This document shows positions 1 to 8,900 of a DNA stretch of 12,874 nucleotides, piece after piece. A model generated the notes under the pieces. It saw only the letters and a program-made list of their open reading frames with translations, did not search any database and was not told the DNA's origin. Location: NCBI GenBank assembly GCA_007121975.1, contig SKJO01000299.1:1-12874 (forward strand), in the 5' to 3' direction. Position numbers and translations under genes: made by a program. How positions within the stretch are numbered: position 1 is the stretch's first letter; the number at the start of each line of letters is the position of its first letter. Source of the stretch: Nitriliruptoraceae bacterium. GTDB lineage: Bacteria; Actinomycetota; Nitriliruptoria; Nitriliruptorales; Nitriliruptoraceae.

Positions 1-109
1 GACCGCAGCAGCAGACCTCGCCCGCACCAAGCCGCTTCCGCGGCCGCCCACTATGCGCGAGCAACGCACCCGGCTGGGCGCTCTACGCCCGACGGGCGGC
101 GGCGCCCCC

Positions 110-217
110 GATGCGGCGTACCCATCCGGTCACCGCTGTCCGCCTGCGTACGCCGCATCCTCCACGCTGGACTATCCGGCGTACCCATCCGGTCACGGCT
201 GTCCGGCTGCGTACGCC
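110..217. repeat. Two copies of a 41-bp imperfect palindromic element
   Basis: Copy 1 (114-154) and copy 2 (177-217) match at 39 of 41 positions and lie 63 bp apart. Each is bounded by inverted arms, GGCGTAC and GTACGCC. In copy 1 the arms extend to a perfect 12-bp inverted repeat, GATGCGGCGTAC at 110-121 and GTACGCCGCATC at 148-159, around a 26-nt interior. In copy 2 only 7 bp pair (178-184 with 211-217). The two differences between the copies fall in the interior. A direct pair of stem-loop-forming elements outside genes resembles REP/BIME-type intergenic repeats, but that identity is inferred. Confidence 0.7.
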
Positions 218-226
218 ACGTCTGAC

Positions 227-324
227 GAGGGCCCCGACCAACCCCCGGAGGGCCCCGACCAACCCCCGGAGGGCCCCGACCAACCCCCGGAGGGCCCCGA
301 CCAACCCCCGGAGGGCCCCGACCA
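227..324. repeat. 21-bp tandem repeat, about 4.7 copies
   Basis: Four identical 21-bp units start at 227, 248, 269 and 290, followed by a 14-bp partial unit at 311-324. Each unit contains GGGCCCCGACCAACCCCC. In one plus-strand frame it reads EGPDQPP and in another RRAPTNP. The unit length is a multiple of three, but no surrounding gene supports translation. Perfect identity between units suggests recent expansion by slippage or unequal recombination. Confidence 0.9.
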
Positions 325-461
325 CGCCCATGGACCGACGCAGAGCGCACCTTCAGGGGCGCAGATCGCTCAGCAACGCCGGGGGGAAGGCGCGACGGGG
401 CGACGTCACGCAGAGTCGTGCGTCGAGCGCCCGTGAGCCGAGGAGTTGCGGCCAGCAGACC

Positions 462-1004
462 TCAGCGCTCATCGTCGGCCGACGGGGCCAGGCCCCGCAC
501 GATCCCCCGCAGCCCGTCGGTCATGATCCGCCGCTGCCGACCGGTCAGCAGCCGGGCCACCCGCTGCTCCTCGGCGTTGAACCGGGGGAACAACGCCGTG
601 ATCAGCGTGCGGCCCTCGTCCGTGAGCTGCGCGGTGACCAACCGGCGGTCGCTGGTGCGGCGGCGGCGGGCGACCAACCCCCGCTGCTCCAGGGTGTCGA
701 GCACCCCGCTGAGCGTGCCCTTGGCGACGTTGGCTTCGGCCGCGAGATGGCGGGTCTCCATCTCCCCCCACACCCACAGCACCCACAGCACGGTGAACGC
801 CGTCCACGACAACCGCTCGGGGTCGAGCACGTGCTGTTCGAGGTGGCGGCGCAGTACCGCCGCGGCCCGGTGCACGTTGGACACCAGCGCCAGCGCGTCG
901 AAGTCGATCGCCAGGCCATGGTCGCGCAGGTGGGTGACGATGTCGCGCTCGGCCTGGGTGAGGTCGTCGAGGTGGACGGGAGGATCGTCACCCGGGCTCG
1001 TCAT
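462..1004 (-). CDS. MarR-family winged-helix transcriptional regulator
   Basis: This 180-residue protein has the size and layout of a MarR-family dimeric DNA-binding repressor. An N-terminal helical dimerisation region leads into a winged helix-turn-helix at about residues 64-132. The likely recognition helix is around VAKGTLSGVLDTLEQRGLV (93-111), followed by the Arg-rich wing RRRRTSDRRLVTAQLTDEG (113-131), and a C-terminal dimerisation helix. The ATG at 1004 was chosen because the longer frame (to 1091) adds a low-complexity leader; the site upstream (GGGGCAGG) is only a moderate Shine-Dalgarno. It lies 156 bp after hemW on the same strand, with a dyad between it and hemW that could be its own operator. 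The ligand and target genes are unknown. A Trp-rich stretch (WVLWVWG, residues 74-80) sits ahead of the DNA-binding helices. Confidence 0.85.
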   Translation of the reverse strand: MTSPGDDPPVHLDDLTQAERDIVTHLRDHGLAIDFDALALVSNVHRAAAVLRRHLEQHVLDPERLSWTAFTVLWVLWVWGEMETRHLAAEANVAKGTLSGVLDTLEQRGLVARRRRTSDRRLVTAQLTDEGRTLITALFPRFNAEEQRVARLLTGRQRRIMTDGLRGIVRGLAPSADDER

Positions 1005-1030
1005 CGCCTGCCCCGTCCGGCCGGTCGTGG

Positions 1031-1049
1031 CCCCCGCGTCGCACGGGGG
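1031..1049 (-). promoter_or_regulatory. Dyad in the MarR gene leader, candidate autoregulatory operator
   Basis: On the minus strand CCCCCGTGCGACGCGGGGG has perfect 6-bp arms (1044-1049 and 1031-1036) around a 7-nt centre, ending 27 bp before the MarR ATG. A TAGCCT hexamer (1062-1057, minus strand) just upstream resembles an actinobacterial -10 box, but no convincing -35 is visible. MarR proteins commonly bind dyads of about this length overlapping their own promoters. The assignment is inferred, and the element could equally be an mRNA hairpin. Confidence 0.35.
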
Positions 1050-1112
1050 TGCGCGCAGGCTAGCGCCGGGCCCGGGCCAGGGGCCGCGCACGGACCCCGG
1101 GGCGGGGACCGG

Positions 1113-1176
1113 TCACGCGGCCACGCGGTCACGCGGTCACGCGGCCACGCGGTCACGCGGTCACGCGGTCAGGCGG
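1113..1176. repeat. Octamer tandem repeat with a 24-bp AAB higher-order pattern
   Basis: There are eight contiguous octamers. Unit A is TCACGCGG and unit B is CCACGCGG. From 1113 the order is A B A A B A A and a variant TCAGGCGG at 1169-1176. On the minus strand the array starts inside the last codons of hemW: the TGA stop (1163-1161) lies in a unit, and the final Leu-Thr-Ala codons come from the variant and the next unit. The remaining six units fill the gap toward the MarR gene. The unit length is not a multiple of three. Confidence 0.9.
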
Positions 1177-2375
1177 TCGACGGCCTCGTCGAGCAGGAAC
1201 CAGCCGTCGTCGGTGCAGCGCAGCCGACCACAGGCGATCTCCACCAGCCCGGCCGTCACCGCATCCTCGAGGGCCAGCGGGTCGATCGGCGGCAGGTCGC
1301 CGGGGTGGAGGCCCTCGCGGACCCGAAGGCCGAGCAGCAGGCGCTCCAGGGCCCGTTCGGAGTCGTCGAGGTGCTCCTCGCCGGTGACGGGGCGGTCTCC
1401 GGCCTCGACCGCCGCGAGGTAGGCGGAGGTGGACCGGGTGCTCCACCACCGCCGGCCGGCGTGGTGCCCGTGGGCGCCCACGCCCACGCCGAGGTAGTCG
1501 CCGTGCCGCCAGTACAGCAGGTTGTGCCGGCTGCGTGCCGGGGCTGCGACACCCTCCGGGCCGACCCGTCGGGTCGCGCGGGCGAAGTTGGCCACCTCGT
1601 AGGCCTCGAAGCCGGCAGCCCCGAGCACCGTGCGCGCCGCCTCGAACCGCTCGCGCTGCACGTCGTCGTCGGGCGCGGGCATCCGTCCGGCGGCGACCTC
1701 GCGGCCGAAGGGGGTGTTGGCGTGCACCGTCAGGGCGTAGGCCGACAGGTGGTCGACCGGCAGCGCCGCGACCCCAGCCAGCGTCGCGAGCCAGTCCGCG
1801 TCGCGCTCCCCGGGCGTGCCGTAGATCAGGTCGAGGCTGACCTCGGCGATCCCCGCCGCCCGGGCCTCGGCGACGGCCTGCGCCGGCCGGTCGGGGCCGT
1901 GCCCGCGCTCGAGGGTGGTGAGCACGTGCCCGGCGAGCGACTGCGCGCCCATCGACAGCCGGGTGACCCCCGCATCCGCCAACGCCGCGAGCAGCTCGGG
2001 ACCGACGGTCTCGGGGTTGGCCTCGACCGTCACCTCCACGTCGTCGGCCACCTCGAGGTGCTCCCCGACGGCGGCGAGCAGCGCAGCCAGCCGGACCCCA
2101 CCGAGCAGGGTGGGCGTGCCCCCGCCGATGAACACCGAGGTGAGCGCCGGCCATGACCCGGCGCCCACCTGGCGCACCAGGTCGGCACGCAGCGCGGCGA
2201 GGTAGCGGTCGAGCAGCACCTCGACCTCGGCGGGGTCGTCGTCCCCGACGGCCGCGGTGGCGAAGTCGCAGTAGCCACAGCGGTGATGGCAGAACGGCAC
2301 GTGCAGGTACAGCCCGAAGCCGGCGGCGGACCCGCACTCGACCGGCGCCTCGAGCCAGCCGGCGCTCAGGCCCAC
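1161..2375 (-). CDS. hemW: HemW, radical SAM haem chaperone (coproporphyrinogen-oxidase-like)
   Basis: This 404-residue protein is a radical SAM enzyme of the HemW family. The iron-sulphur motif CHHRCGYC (Cys29, Cys33, Cys36) sits in YLHVPFCHHRCGYCDF. It is followed by the SAM-binding IGGGTPTLL, the family sequences QSLAGHVLTTLERGH and SLDLIYGTPG, and RHNLLYWRHGDYLGVGVGAHG near the C-terminus. HemW proteins bind haem and are proposed to deliver it to target proteins; they were long annotated as oxygen-independent coproporphyrinogen oxidases, but lack features of true HemN. The GTG at 2375 is preferred because it leaves 24 residues before the motif and overlaps the DUF1269 stop by 10 bp, suggesting translational coupling; the Shine-Dalgarno is weak and a slightly shorter start is possible. 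It follows lepA and DUF1269 in one unit. Its stop codon lies in an octamer repeat. Confidence 0.93.
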   Translation of the reverse strand: MGLSAGWLEAPVECGSAAGFGLYLHVPFCHHRCGYCDFATAAVGDDDPAEVEVLLDRYLAALRADLVRQVGAGSWPALTSVFIGGGTPTLLGGVRLAALLAAVGEHLEVADDVEVTVEANPETVGPELLAALADAGVTRLSMGAQSLAGHVLTTLERGHGPDRPAQAVAEARAAGIAEVSLDLIYGTPGERDADWLATLAGVAALPVDHLSAYALTVHANTPFGREVAAGRMPAPDDDVQRERFEAARTVLGAAGFEAYEVANFARATRRVGPEGVAAPARSRHNLLYWRHGDYLGVGVGAHGHHAGRRWWSTRSTSAYLAAVEAGDRPVTGEEHLDDSERALERLLLGLRVREGLHPGDLPPIDPLALEDAVTAGLVEIACGRLRCTDDGWFLLDEAVDRLTA

Positions 2376-2983
2376 GGGTCGACGGCCAGCGTGTCCCGTA
2401 CGGTGCGCTGCATCGGCTCCTCGGCGCTGGAGGCCAGCACCCGGCCGGGGAACCGTGCCACCTCGGCCAGGGCGCGGGCGCGGTGGCAGTCGGCCACGAG
2501 CAGGAACAGCGCGCCCTCGCCCTCCCCGAGCTGCTCGCCCATCTGCTTCATCGCCGGGTCCGAGATGCCGATGTCGCGCAGCTTGGCGAACAGCCCGCCC
2601 GCGGTGGCGCCCAGCGCCGCACCGAGCAGCGGGCCGCCGATGAACAGCCCGGCCAGCGTGCCCACCCAGGCACCTCCGACCGCCCCCTGCGCCGGGTTGA
2701 CGTCCTTGGTCTGGGTGATGCGCACCTTGCCGCGCACCTTGGCCACGATCGCGGCGTCCTCGAGTTCGAGGTGGCCGCGGGCGACCAGGCGCATGGCGGC
2801 CAGCATCGCCTCCTGGGCGCGCAGCGTGGAGTCGAAGGCGAACGCCCACAGCACCGCCTGCGAACCGCGGGGCAGGGCCCGGGCGTGATCGGCCAGCGCC
2901 TGCTCGTCCGCGGTGAGGTCGTCGGGGTCGGCCGGGTCGGCGGGCACCAACTCCGTGCCGTCACGGGGGGTCGGGTCGCTCAT
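2366..2983 (-). CDS. DUF1269-family membrane-associated protein
   Basis: This 205-residue protein matches the DUF1269 family as I know it. After an acidic N-terminal tail (1-40) comes a globular part including VLWAFAFDSTLRAQEAM and HLELEDAAIVAKVRGKVRI (71-89). A Gly-rich hydrophobic segment with repeated small residues follows (about 100-133), then a second globular part (GALFLLVADCHRARALAEV, RVLASS). The Gly-rich segment probably inserts into or hairpins through the membrane. The family's function is unknown. The ATG at 2983 is chosen over one at 3004 because GGGAG lies 8 nt upstream. It lies 58 bp after lepA and overlaps hemW, so it is probably cotranscribed with both; a functional link to them is not established. 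Confidence 0.85.
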   Translation of the reverse strand: MSDPTPRDGTELVPADPADPDDLTADEQALADHARALPRGSQAVLWAFAFDSTLRAQEAMLAAMRLVARGHLELEDAAIVAKVRGKVRITQTKDVNPAQGAVGGAWVGTLAGLFIGGPLLGAALGATAGGLFAKLRDIGISDPAMKQMGEQLGEGEGALFLLVADCHRARALAEVARFPGRVLASSAEEPMQRTVRDTLAVDPWA

Positions 2984-3041
2984 GGGGGCTGCTCCCGGTC
3001 GCATGGTCGTGTCGGCCCGGGCAGGGCTCGCACGTGGCTGG

Positions 3042-4898
<1,857 letters not shown>

Positions 4899-4933
4899 GG
4901 CTGCGGGCGGCCTTTGCGACGACGACGACGGTG

Positions 4934-4960
4934 GCTGCCCACCGCGTGCGGATGGGCAGC
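4934..4960 (-). promoter_or_regulatory. Inverted repeat in the lepA upstream region
   Basis: GCTGCCCA (4934-4941) and TGGGCAGC (4953-4960) form a perfect 8-bp inverted repeat around an 11-nt centre, 35-62 bp upstream of the lepA GTG. An alternative shorter stem, GGTGG/CCACC (4930-4934 with 4939-4943), overlaps it. It could be an operator in the divergent promoter region or a hairpin in the lepA leader. A minus-strand TACGCT (4963-4958) overlaps one arm and could be a -10 box, but no -35 supports it. Confidence 0.35.
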
Positions 4961-5010
4961 GTACCGGTGAGGTCCGCCGGGCCCCGATGCACCCGCCGAC
5001 CTCGAACCCG

Positions 5011-5016
5011 TAGGGT
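5011..5016 (+). promoter_or_regulatory. Candidate -10 box for the small membrane-protein gene
   Basis: TAGGGT at 5011-5016 matches a common actinobacterial -10 form. It lies about 40 bp before the ATG at 5055, which would give a leader of roughly 30 nt. The sequence about 18 bp upstream is not a recognisable -35, so this is only a candidate. Confidence 0.3.
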
Positions 5017-5054
5017 TGCCACCTGTCCCCCAGCAGCCGACCGGGAGCGGCGCG

Positions 5055-5429
5055 ATGCCCGATGCCAACGACCAGGCGGCCGACCTGCCTGGCGACGCGC
5101 CGAAACCGGGCGACCCACGCTCGCCCGGACCGCGTCCCGGCGCGCGCTGGCGCGACGCGGTGTGGTTGGTCGTGGCAGCCACGCTCGGCACCGTCACGCT
5201 GTGGCAGCTGCTGCGCCTGGTGCTCACGGTCGGCAGCGACCCCGGCCTGCAGCTCGGGGGCGGGGGGCTGCTGCTGGTCATCGCGGTCACCGTGGTGTGG
5301 CTGCTGACGATCAGCTGGCTGGTGCTGGGCGCCTGGCGGCGAACCGTGTGGGGCTGCCCCTTCGATCACGATCACGACGCCCCGCCCGCCCGCCGCTGCC
5401 CACGGCACGGCCTGCTGCCGCCGGGCTGA
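5055..5429 (+). CDS. Small two-helix membrane protein with Cys/His-rich tail, function unknown
   Basis: I do not recognise a family for this 124-residue protein. It has a polar, Pro/Asp-rich N-terminus (1-33) and two strongly hydrophobic segments, about 35-59 (starting AVWLVVAATLG) and 71-94 (LLLVIAVTVVWLLTISW). A short tail follows with Cys101, His105, His107, Cys115 and His118 in CPFDHDHDAPPARRCPRHG. Arg residues before helix 1 and after helix 2 predict both ends in the cytoplasm. The Cys/His spacing could bind a metal, but that is inference. The ATG at 5055 is chosen because GGGAG (5043-5047) lies 7 nt upstream; an in-frame TTG at 5016 lacks such a site. The gene is divergent from lepA and is followed by a hairpin and rpsT. 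Confidence 0.8.
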   Translation: MPDANDQAADLPGDAPKPGDPRSPGPRPGARWRDAVWLVVAATLGTVTLWQLLRLVLTVGSDPGLQLGGGGLLLVIAVTVVWLLTISWLVLGAWRRTVWGCPFDHDHDAPPARRCPRHGLLPPG

Positions 5430-5430
5430 C

Positions 5431-5462
5431 GACCCCGGCGGCCCGGTGCCGGTTGCCGGGTC
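5431..5462 (+). terminator. Hairpin after the small membrane-protein gene, possible terminator
   Basis: GACCCCGGC (5431-5439) pairs with GCCGGGTC (5455-5462) with one bulged C, enclosing a 15-nt loop that contains further G/C pairing potential. It begins 2 nt after the stop codon. There is no T-run, which is common in high-GC actinobacteria. It overlaps the proposed rpsT -35 box, so it may serve another role. Confidence 0.35.
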
Positions 5463-5482
5463 CCTGCAGCCGGTGGTACCGT
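5453..5482 (+). promoter_or_regulatory. Likely rpsT promoter
   Basis: TTGCCG (5453-5458) and TACCGT (5477-5482), separated by 18 bp, form a plausible sigma-70-type promoter, with TGG just before the -10. Transcription would start near 5489, leaving a leader of about 100 nt before rpsT. A leader of that length gives room for regulation, but no particular structure is recognised. Confidence 0.45.
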
Positions 5483-5589
5483 TCGTCCTCGCTCGCTGGC
5501 CGGCGGGGCCCGGTCCTGCGCGAGCTACGCGTGCGAACGCGACCACCCGCCGGACCCCGGCGCGCCCGTAGCACGGAACCGAGGAGTCC

Positions 5590-5850
5590 ATGGCCAACAC
5601 CCGCTCCCAGATGAAGCGCAACCGGCAGAACGAGACCGCCCGGCTGCGCAACAAGGCCGTTCGCAGCCGGGTGCGCACGCTCACCCGCCGCTTCGACGAG
5701 GCCCACAGCGCCGGCGACCGCGAGGCGGCTGACGCGGCCTACCAGGTCGTGTCCCGCGAGCTCGACCGGGCCGCGACCAAGGGCGTGGTGCATCGCAACA
5801 CCGCGGCCAACCGCAAGTCGAAGATGGCACGGCGCCTCAACGGGATGTGA
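5590..5850 (+). CDS. rpsT: 30S ribosomal protein S20
   Basis: This 86-residue basic protein is ribosomal protein S20 (bS20), a primary 16S rRNA-binding protein of the small subunit. The typical N-terminus MANTRSQMKRNRQNETARLR is present, followed by the helical core and the conserved HRNTAANRKSKMARRLN near the end. Length fits the family. GAGGAG at 5581-5586 precedes the ATG by 3 nt, a short but usual-looking arrangement. The gene lies between lepA and holA, as in mycobacteria, but here the glutamate dehydrogenase gene separates it from holA. Confidence 0.97.
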   Translation: MANTRSQMKRNRQNETARLRNKAVRSRVRTLTRRFDEAHSAGDREAADAAYQVVSRELDRAATKGVVHRNTAANRKSKMARRLNGM

Positions 5851-5867
5851 TCTCGGGACGATGTCCG

Positions 5868-5881
5868 GGCCGGTAGCGGCC
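5868..5881 (+). terminator. Small GC hairpin after rpsT, possible terminator
   Basis: GGCCG (5868-5872) and CGGCC (5877-5881) form a 5-bp stem with loop GTAG, 17 nt past the rpsT stop. An outer GTCCGG/CCGGAC pair (5863-5868 with 5890-5895) could form instead or partly stack around it. No T-run follows. Termination here is plausible but unproven, and readthrough into the dehydrogenase gene is possible. Confidence 0.3.
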
Positions 5882-5914
5882 GAAGGACTCCGGACCGTGC
5901 ACCTCGGCGGGCGT

Positions 5915-5920
5915 TAGGCT
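5915..5920 (+). promoter_or_regulatory. Candidate -10 box for the glutamate dehydrogenase gene
   Basis: TAGGCT (5915-5920) resembles an actinobacterial -10 hexamer and lies 28 bp before the GTG start. The matching -35 position (around 5892-5897, GGACCG) is poor. A start near 5927 would give a leader of only about 20 nt, still including the GAGG ribosome binding site at 5939-5942. Confidence 0.3.
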
Positions 5921-5987
5921 CGGGAGACGTCCGATCCCGAGGTCTCCGTGTCCGCTCACCTGCCGACGTCCGAGACGTCGGATCCCG
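5919..5987 (+). promoter_or_regulatory. Operator-like direct repeat and palindrome around the dehydrogenase start codon
   Basis: GAGACGTC[C/G]GATCCCG occurs at 5924-5939 and again at 5972-5987 (15 of 16 bases identical, 48 bp apart), one copy before and one after the GTG at 5948. The second copy overlaps a perfect palindrome, CCGACGTCCGAGACGTCGG (5963-5981: 8-bp arms, 3-bp centre). The first copy overlaps a 7-bp inverted repeat, CTCGGGA (5919-5925) with TCCCGAG (5935-5941), which takes in part of the GAGG Shine-Dalgarno. A regulator binding site or a translation-controlling structure is inferred; both copies also read ETSDP in the gene's frame. Confidence 0.45.
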
Positions 5988-8900
5988 CGTCCCCGCCACC
6001 CAGCGACCCCCGGCGCCCCTCGGACGAGCGGCGCGCAGCCGCGATCCGCGATCGGGTGCTCGACGCCATCGCCGCACGCGAACCCGAGCGGCCCGAGGTC
6101 GCCCGGGACTTCGCGGCGGTGGCGCTGCGTCGCCTCCCGCCGCGCCTGAGCCACCGACTCGACCCGGAGGCCACGGCCGAGCGCCTGCTGCTGGCGCTGC
6201 AGGCGATGGATCGACGCCGCGCCGGCGAGGTCCGTATCGAGGTCCACCAGCCCGCGACCGGTCTGGACGGCCGGGCGCAGTCGGCGTCGGTCGTACAGGT
6301 CGCCTGTGAGGATCGGCCGTTCCTGCTCGCCAGCGTCAGCGACGAACTCGAGCTGCGCGGACACGGGGTTGCCCGGGCCCTGCACCCCATCGTCGGCGTC
6401 GAACGCGGCGCGGACGGCCGCATCACCGCGATCGTGCCGGCCCGCGAGGCGGCGCACCGCGAGTCGCTGCTGCACCTCGAGCTCGACGACCGCCTCGACG
6501 ACGTCGAGGAGGAGGCGGTGCGCACCGCGCTGGCCCGCATCGTCGCCGACGTGCTCGTGGCCACCGACGACTTCCATCCCATGCGCGACCGGGTCACCGC
6601 GCTGGCCGAGCAGTTGCGGACCGAACCCTGGCCGGGGACCACACCCGCCGAGCGCACGGAGGCGGCCGCCCTGCTCGACTGGCTGGCCGACGGCAACCTG
6701 GTCCTGCTCGGCGTGCGCGACTACACGATGCACTACCCCGACGACGGCCCGCCGACCATCGCCGTGGCCGAGGACTCGGGGCTCGGGGTCCTGTCGGATC
6801 CGTCGACCTCACGCTTCAGCCCACCGGTGTCGCTCGACGAGCTCCCCACGCACCTGCGCCAGCGGCTCGAGGACCCGCCGCTGGTCACCGTCACCCGCTC
6901 CACGCGGTTGTCGACGGTCAAGCGACGCATCCGCATGGATGTGGTCGGCGTGATCCGGCGCGACGCGGCCGGCAGACCCGCCAGCGAGTTCCGCGTGGTC
7001 GGGTTGTTCACCCGCAAGGGGCTGGCCGAACCCTCACGATCGACCCCACTGCTGCGCGACAAGCTGGGCCAGGTGCTGGCACGCGAGGACGTGGTGCCCG
7101 GCTCGCACGACGAAGCCACCCTGATCGCGCTGTTCCAGGCGCTGCCCAAGGACGAGCTGTTCCAGGCCAGCGTCGACGAACTGCAGGCCACGCTGATCGC
7201 GCTGCTGCACGCCGAGGAGCACCGGGAGATCCGCACCCTGGTGCGCATCGACCACCACACGCGCAGCATCTCGGTGCTGGTCTCGGTCCCCCGTGACCGC
7301 TACAGCGCGTCGCTGCGCCGCGCGGTGCACCGGGCGCTGGTACGCCGCTTCGCCCCCCGCAACCTCGACATCGACCTCTCGCTCAGCGACCGCAACGAGG
7401 CGCTGGTGCGGTTCCTGGTGCAGCTCGACCAGCCGGTACCCGAGGTACCCGTCGCCGCCATCCAGCAGGAGATCCATCAGCTCGCGCGCTCCTGGGCCGA
7501 CGAGCTGACCGACGCGCTCGACCGCCGCGTCGGGGACGGCGAGGCCCGACGGCTGATGGCCGGCGTGGGCCACCGCCTGCCCCGGGCCTACCTGGACGCG
7601 GTCACGCCTGAGGCGGCGATCCCCGACGTGCTGCTGCTCGACGGGCTCGAAGCCTCCGACACCGACCTGCTCGTCGCGCTCGACCCCGGTCCGCTGCCCG
7701 CAACGATCCGGCTCAAGGCCGCCAAGCGCGGTGCCGCGCTCGAGCTGTCGGGGTTCCTGCCGATCCTCGAGAGCCTCGGGCTCACGGTGGTCGAGGAGGT
7801 GCCCTACCCGCTGGCCGACGACCGTGCCGAGCTCAAGCCCCTCGCGAAGGTCGAGGGGGCGGTCACCAACGACGACGATGGCGCGCCTGCGCTGCCCGTC
7901 GACGACGGCCAACGGTTGGTGCTGCACGACTTCGGGGTCCGCATCGCCGACCTCGACCCGGACCGCGACGGCCCACGGGTCGCCGACGCCGTGCTCGCCG
8001 CCTGGCGCGGACACCTCGAGACCGACTCGCTGAACCGGCTGGTGCTGGTCGCCGGCCTCGACCACCGCGACGTCAGCATCCTGCGCGCCTACCGCCGCTA
8101 CCGCCGGCAGCTGGGGGCGGCCTACACCCCCGCCTACGTCAACGACGTGCTGGTCGCCAACCCCGAGGTGGTGCGCGCCCTGGTCGCCTACCTGCACGCC
8201 CGCTTCGACCCGGCCGTCACCGGCACGGCGGTCGGCGACGCGGAGCGCCGTGCGGCGCTGGCCGCCTGCGACGCGCTGGACCGACTCGACCACGACCGGA
8301 TCCTGCGTATGTTCGTCCACCTGGTGGACGCGACCCTGCGCACCAACGCCTTCCGCCCCGATGCCCTCGCCGACACCACCGGCGAGCGCTATCTGGCCTT
8401 CAAGCTCGACCCGGCCCGGATCCCCGGGGTGCCCAAGCCCGTCCCGTACCGCGAGGTGTTCGTCCATTCGCCACGGGTGGAGGGGGTGCACCTGCGCGGT
8501 GGACCGGTCGCGCGCGGAGGACTGCGCTGGTCCGACCGGCGCGACGACGTTCGCACCGAGGTGCTCGACCTGGTCAAGGCGCAGATCCTGAAGAACGCGC
8601 TGATCGTGCCCACCGGCGCCAAGGGCGGCTTCGTGCTCACGCGCGAGCCGGACGATCCCGCCGAGCGCGCCGCCGAGGTGAAGCGCCAGTACGTGACCTT
8701 CATCCGTGGCCTGCTCGACGTCACCGACGACCTCGACGGCGACACGGTGGTCGCTCCGCCGGACGTCGTGCGCCACGACGGCGACGACCCCTACCTGGTG
8801 GTTGCCGCCGATCGAGGGACCGCCACCTTCTCGGACACGGCCAACGCGCTCGCGCGCCGCTACGGCTTCTGGCTCGACGACGCCTTCGCCTCCGGCGGCT

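Larger units (their letters stand above)
1..461. other. Gene-free, repeat-rich stretch downstream of the MarR gene
   Basis: I see no supportable gene here. Open frames exist on both strands, but they consist mostly of translated repeats (for example runs of EGPDQPP on the plus strand). They lack a recognisable ribosome binding site and resemble no family I know. The stretch contains a pair of palindromic elements (110-217) and a 21-bp tandem array (227-324), described separately. Positions 325-461 hold nothing I can name. The left end of the window cuts the region, so a gene ending just outside cannot be excluded. Confidence 0.6.

Noticed and set aside
110..217. Insertion-sequence ends or integron attachment site
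   Set aside because: There is no transposase or integrase in the window and no target-site duplication. The palindromes are a direct pair rather than the inverted ends of one element.
227..324. CRISPR array
   Set aside because: The 21-bp units are directly contiguous with no spacers, and no cas genes are present.
53..436. A 127-codon plus-strand open frame spanning the repeats
   Set aside because: It has no Shine-Dalgarno and no family resemblance, and most of it is translated tandem repeat that is equally open in other frames and on the other strand.
111..2156. A 681-codon plus-strand open frame
   Set aside because: It is antisense to the MarR and hemW genes, both of which have clear family motifs. 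Long open shadow frames are expected at this GC content.
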